A stretch of DNA of 12,817 bases from Conidiobolus incongruus B7586 (lineage: Eukaryota; Entomophthoromycota; Entomophthoromycetes; Entomophthorales; Conidiobolaceae): assembly GCA_000697335.1 (NCBI GenBank), contig JNEM01009754.1, positions 1 through 12,817 of the forward strand. Reading direction: 5' to 3'. Position 1 is the first letter of the stretch. Each line of letters starts with the position of its first letter. Positions 8,508 to 12,817 of the stretch are shown here, in pieces. Made by a program: the position numbers and the translations under genes. Below the pieces are notes generated by a model, which saw only the letters and a list, made by a program, of their open reading frames with translations, had not been told where the DNA came from and made no database searches.

Positions 8508-11460
8508 ATGAAGTCACCAACCATATCTGATGTGGACACAGACAGTCGAACCAACCTATTGCCTAGCCAAAATCGTCAAAGTTTCTCAAGTCTCGATATT
8601 AATCCTGAAGATAACGACTTGGAGAGAAGTTTAATAACGAATGACCCAATAACCACAAGACGAAAGTATAAAGTAAATTTATTCCAAATATTTTATCAAC
8701 TAATATTAATTTTAGTTAGAAGGGGAGACGGTTACCAAAATTATATTTGGGAATCATAATTATTACTATCGTAATTATTATATCAGTTATTGGTATTATA
8801 TTATTTTTAAATATGTTTATTTTTATATTAATTTTTTGACATTAGTGTTTGTAGTTTATACTCCTCAACAACAATTTCAGTTAAAAAAGGTAGAGAATTT
8901 AGAAGTTTTCAATAATAAAAATGAGAAAGAAACAGTGGATTCGATACCTCCTATTCCTTTGCCAGTAGCAAAATTGTCAGAAAAGGAAATGAAAATTTAT
9001 ATGGACAAGTTTGAGTTTGACTTTCCGGTGAACGCTTCCGGAAAACCCTTGGAATACACGGATCTTTACAACCACAAATTGAGGGACAGGGGTCACAATA
9101 TCAATTGGCAGGAGGGTTCAAACTTGCCTGATGGCACATACACCTACATGGATGAAAAGACGAGTGCAATTTGGGTAAAATATATTAACAATCCCGAAAA
9201 GAATCGAATCGTGGCGTATATGGAAAATTTTAAGAGAAGTGGATTTCAGGATACGTCGTACCACTTGTCATCCGATTTGAAATATATTGCAATTGTGAGC
9301 AATGAAAAACGAATTTGGAGACATTCCAAATTAGCCAAATACCGTATCTATTCGCTAGAGGATTCGTCCAAAGCTCCAGTGGTCGTAGCTTCCAAGATCG
9401 TGAAATCAGAGAATTTGGTAGAGGATAAGGTACCCAATCTATCCCTGTTTAAATGGAGCCCTTCGGGCCACGACGTCGCATTCGTCCAAGACAACGATAT
9501 CTATATCATCAAGGACGATTTCGAGAATATTATTCGCGTTACTGATACTGGCAGTCCCTCTAAATTCAATGGTATTCCCGACTGGGTCTGCGAGGAAGAG
9601 GTGTTTGGTTCTGACACTGCAATGTGGTGGAGTCCTGACAGTAATCATTTAGCTTATTTGAGTTTTGACGATACTGAGGTCCCCGTTTACGAATATCCCA
9701 TCTTCAGCCCATCTCACTTCAAGCAATTTGCAAGGCGATCTGACGATGAGGATACGGTAAATCAAAATTGGTTACAGCACTCCAGAGAAGTTATGATGAA
9801 GAATCCTGCTGCCATTAGTCGTTTGGCGCCATACCCTCAAAATGTGCAGATCAGGTATCCTAAGCCAGGATTCCCCAATCCCAAAGTTACACTTCATATT
9901 TTCCACTTGGATGAATGGGTCAATAATAAGCAGAGCTATAAACCTAAGCTCAATTTGATCCCTGTAGAATATGAGCCCAACAAAAAATTCTCAAACAAGG
10001 TCACCATTCCCAAGCATCCCATCTTCACCGATGTTGTTTGGACCCCAGATTCCAAATCAGCGATAGTCAGACTTGCTAACAGAGTCCAAGACTATGTATT
10101 CACATGTATTGTTGATGTTGGTGATGATTTAGCCTTTATCATTCGCTCCGAAAAAGCTGGCAAAGATTGGGCCTCTGGAGCTAAGGGCGACGACGCTTGG
10201 TACCCCACCGAATCGCATCCTATTTATCCAGTTCCTTCTAGCGTGGAATTGGGCATTCCTCACGGTGGATACATTGATCGCATTATTCACGACGATCACT
10301 ACCATTTGGCACTTTTCGACGATCACTACCACGATGAACCCAAGATATTTTTAACTACTGGTAACTACGACGTTGAAAAAGTAATCGGATACAATGAAGA
10401 AACTGGAGCTGTTTACTATATGAGTAGGGAGATTGACTCCACAGCAAGTCATCTATTTTCAGTGTCTTTGGACGGCAAGAACAAAGTCCACATCAGCAAA
10501 CCGGATGGCAACTTGACCCAAAGCAATCTCGGCACTTTTGACGCGAGTATTTCACCCAAGGGAGGTCATATTGTGCTTAGTTATGAAGGCCCTGGCGTTC
10601 CCGAACATCGTCTCCTCAACAGCAAAACGTTAGGTAAGGGTGAAATCCTCGAGAGTAACCCAGACATCAAAGAAGAATTACAACAGTTGGCAGCTGCTCA
10701 ATACCATTTCCGCACTATTAACGTCGAAGGTCACGAATTTAACGTCAAGGAGGTAAGACCTCCAACATTCGATCCCAGTCGCAAGTATCGTATCCTGTTT
10801 CGAGTGTATGGAGGTCCAGAATCACAATTGGTCCCCCGCCACTTCGGGATTGACTACGACCAATGGCTCGTAAGTAACCACAACGACACCATCGTAGTAA
10901 TTGTCGACTGTCGCGGCACGGGGTACAAAGGCCGCAAGTTCGCCACAATTGTGCACAAGAAACTAGGGCTTTGGGAAGCTTACGATGTGATCGCTACTGG
11001 CAAACACTACGCCAAACTCCCATATGTGGATGCCAACCGCATGGCGATTTGGGGCTGGAGTTACGGCGGGGACCTCACCTCCAAAGGGATTGAACGCAAC
11101 TATGATAATGTGTTCAAACTTGGCTTAGCAGTTGCACCCGTAACAGATTGGCGCTTCTACGACACAATATATACGGAACGGTACATGGGACTTCCCACGG
11201 ATCCCCCATTAGATCACTACTACACCAGCGCGATTAGCGATTTAACCCAATTCAATATCACACAATATGTCATATTCCATGGAGTAGCAGATGATAATGT
11301 ACACTATCAGAATTCTTTAAGTTTAATCGATTTATTCGAATTGAATCACATTACCAAATTCAAATTGAATACTTTCCCCGACAATGATCATGGATTACCT
11401 TACTATGAAGCGAGGTTTGAATTGTATACAGCTATGGTGAGTTGGTTGGAGACTATTTAG
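8508..11460 (+). CDS. STE13/DAP2: Dipeptidyl aminopeptidase, Ste13/Dap2 family (two probable introns)
   Basis: A type II membrane serine peptidase (family S9B) that removes X-Pro or X-Ala dipeptides from the N-terminus. Yeast Ste13 does this to alpha-factor in the late Golgi; Dap2 acts in the vacuole. Proposed exons are 8508-8672, 8720-8792 and 8846-11460, giving 950 residues. They comprise a cytoplasmic tail (1-63), a basic patch KKGRR, one membrane span (about 64-84), then the luminal part with four N-glycosylation sequons. The beta-propeller carries DWVCEEEV, with the substrate-amine-binding Glu pair at 329-330, and WWSP. The hydrolase domain has YGGP (Tyr734), GWSYGG (Ser818), ADDNVH (Asp895) and DNDH (His928). 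The triad spacing of 77 and 33 is close to 78 and 32 in human DPP4, so the enzyme looks active. Unusual: Cys in DWVC and VDCRGTG, Asp after GWSYGG, and a long insert before YPKPG. Whether it is the Ste13 or Dap2 orthologue is undecided. Confidence 0.9.
8673..8719 (+). other. Probable 47-base intron 1 of the peptidase gene
   Basis: The first reading frame ends in TAA at 8757-8759, while the natural membrane-anchor sequence is in another frame. Removing GTAAAT...TTAG joins RRKYK to KGRRLPKLYLG. Before the acceptor there is CAACTAAT (8697-8704), resembling the yeast branch site TACTAAC, then a T-rich stretch with two AG choices (8715 and 8719). Only 8719 leads into the anchor frame. The other leads directly into the downstream frame, but with a tyrosine-rich, poor membrane span. 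The intron is inferred; an indel is the alternative. Confidence 0.5.
8793..8845 (+). other. Probable 53-base intron 2 of the peptidase gene
   Basis: The anchor frame meets TGA at 8837, and the main enzyme frame lies one base over. Among GT positions between 8720 and 8845, only GTATTA at 8793 has the right phase for an acceptor at 8845 (ATTAG) or 8854 (GTAG). Splicing to 8845 joins ...IISVI to VFVVYTPQQQ and gives a span of about 21 hydrophobic residues. TATTAAT at 8826-8832 is a possible branch site. The donor is weak. A simple indel would instead leave a hydrophobic run of nearly 40 residues, which is less natural. Confidence 0.45.
10290..10331 (+). repeat. 15-base direct repeat inside the peptidase gene
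   Basis: CGACGATCACTACCA occurs at 10290-10304 and again at 10317-10331, nine codons apart and in frame. It encodes DDHYH twice within HDDHYHLALFDDHYHDE in the propeller domain. It may come from a local duplication. The result is a His/Asp-rich patch not typical of the yeast relatives I remember. Confidence 0.7.
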
Positions 11461-12817
11461 TTAATCTTAGTTTTGAAAATTCAACAAATTATTATTATTT
11501 CAAGTTGATTAAAAAATTTTAATAGTAATTAACCAATATTCAAATTTTATATTGATTAATTGAATGGTAGGAATTAATATATATTACAAGAGTATTATAT
11601 TTATTTTTTTTCAAAATTGGTTGTATAAATGGTAAAATTATTCAAACTTGATTATTAATTCAAAAAACTTGATTATTATAGTTGTTTTAAATACATTCAT
11701 ATTATAATAATCATCATTGTTATAGTTAGTATTAAATTGATTTGAATTTATTTATTACCATAGAATTAAAGAAATGGGAAATTTTTTAAAATTAGTTGTT
11801 TAATTTAATTTTACCTAAACTAAATAATAACTATCAAAAGTTTTTTATTTTAGTATTAGTAAAACTTAACCACAAACCTTTTAAAATCATTTAAAATTTA
11901 TAAGCAGCTTTTAATAATAAAATATTATTTAAATTAATAATTTATTGCTAGGTAAATTACTTTAAGGTTAAAAAAAATTACCTAAAACTTATTAAAATCT
12001 AAAAGATTAATTTTAACTATTACTCTTTTAATTGTTAATAAAGTAAAAAATTATATTAAAAAGTACCTTTTTATTTTAATTAAAGAATTATTAAGATATT
12101 TTAATATTAGTTACATAAGTATTTTATATATATTAAAGTTTAAATTAAAATTAATTAATAAAAATATAAAATGAATATTTTATAATTTAATTATTTTAAA
12201 AAAAAAGTTAGAGTAGTTATTGTTAAATAAAACATACTAAAGTATAATTAAAAACTAAAGCTTTTATAATAAATTATTATAATTAATGAATCTTAAATTT
12301 TTTTTATATAATCTTTTATTAAAATATAAATCAAAGTGTTAAATTAAGTTAAATTAACTTTTTTTACAAATTCCTTTAAATAAATATTTTTATTAATAAA
12401 TAAATATTAATTATTATAATAAATTATAATAATATATGTTATTCTTATTTAATTTTTAAAAGAAAATTAATTTATAGTAAACTGTATATTTCTTTTTTAA
12501 ATAAATTTATTTTTAATTGACATTTTTAATATAATTTAAAAAAATTTATTATTTTATATAAAAATTATAAAATATATAAATTTAAAGTTATAAAAGACTT
12601 TTTAATTAAAAATAACTAGAAAAAACTATTATATCTAGTATATTTTTTAAATTATAACTTATGTAATTATAATTATTTTAAGTAATTAAAAAACTAATAA
12701 AAAAATTTTTTATAGGAAAATTTAATTAATTTATAAAATATTAAATTTTAGTCTTTAATAAAAAAATTATTTTTTAAGTATTAAATCTTTATTAAAAATA
12801 TAACAAAAAGTTATTAG
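11461..12817. other. Extremely AT-rich gene-free stretch
   Basis: No gene, tRNA or conserved motif is visible after the peptidase stop codon. The first part should hold its 3' UTR. Composition becomes extreme towards the end: sampled 60-base lines at 12121, 12361, 12481, 12541 and 12721 have 2, 3, 5, 3 and 3 G/C bases. Loosely similar words such as TCTTTTATTAAAATATAA (12312) and TCTTTATTAAAAATATAA (12786) recur, but could be chance at this composition. Confidence 0.6.

Noticed and set aside
8836-8838. TTG as an independent start of the large peptidase frame
   Set aside because: Starting there would drop the cytoplasmic tail and most of the membrane anchor, which are present just upstream in other frames. 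A spliced gene starting at ATG 8508 explains more.
9010-9025. FEFDF in the peptidase, resembling the Ste13 Golgi-retrieval motif FXFXD
   Set aside because: The Ste13 signal is in the cytoplasmic tail. Here the motif lies after the membrane span, on the luminal side, so it cannot serve that role in the same way.

Overview
The window looks like nuclear DNA from a very AT-rich ascomycete, most probably a budding yeast. It carries an allantoicase gene, a type II membrane dipeptidyl aminopeptidase of the Ste13/Dap2 family, and one eukaryotic tRNA-Gln(CUG) with internal promoter boxes and a T-run terminator. Two CTG codons in the peptidase fall at hydrophobic positions of conserved segments, so CUG is probably read as leucine. 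The species cannot be named from the sequence.

Layout: 1-952 is AT-rich sequence past the 3' end of the allantoicase, with one GC-containing inverted repeat. The allantoicase lies on the minus strand at 953-2191, with a good TATA box about 90 bases upstream of its ATG. A gene-poor stretch of about 6.3 kb follows (2192-8507). Its only intact gene is the minus-strand tRNA at 5426-5497. It also holds at least two islands of higher GC and gene-like reading frames that look like decayed genes (about 2801-3359 on plus, 6162-6702 on minus), several weaker fragments, microsatellites and an inverted repeat.

The peptidase occupies 8508-11460 on the plus strand. Its 5' end is not in one frame. It is best explained by two very short introns (8673-8719 and 8793-8845) around a 73-base exon that encodes most of the membrane anchor. 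That model gives 950 residues, a single membrane span of about 21 residues, and a complete Ser-Asp-His triad. From 11461 to the end there is no gene, and the last 700 bases are almost pure A+T.

The two protein genes do not form a pathway. Allantoicase serves purine (allantoin) nitrogen use. The peptidase is a luminal or vacuolar X-Pro/X-Ala dipeptide-removing enzyme, of the kind that matures mating pheromone in yeasts. I found no complete mobile element, CRISPR array or evident novel multi-gene system. The most informative points are the probable mini-introns around the anchor exon, the gene relics in the desert, the diverged first repeat of the allantoicase, and the extreme composition steps.
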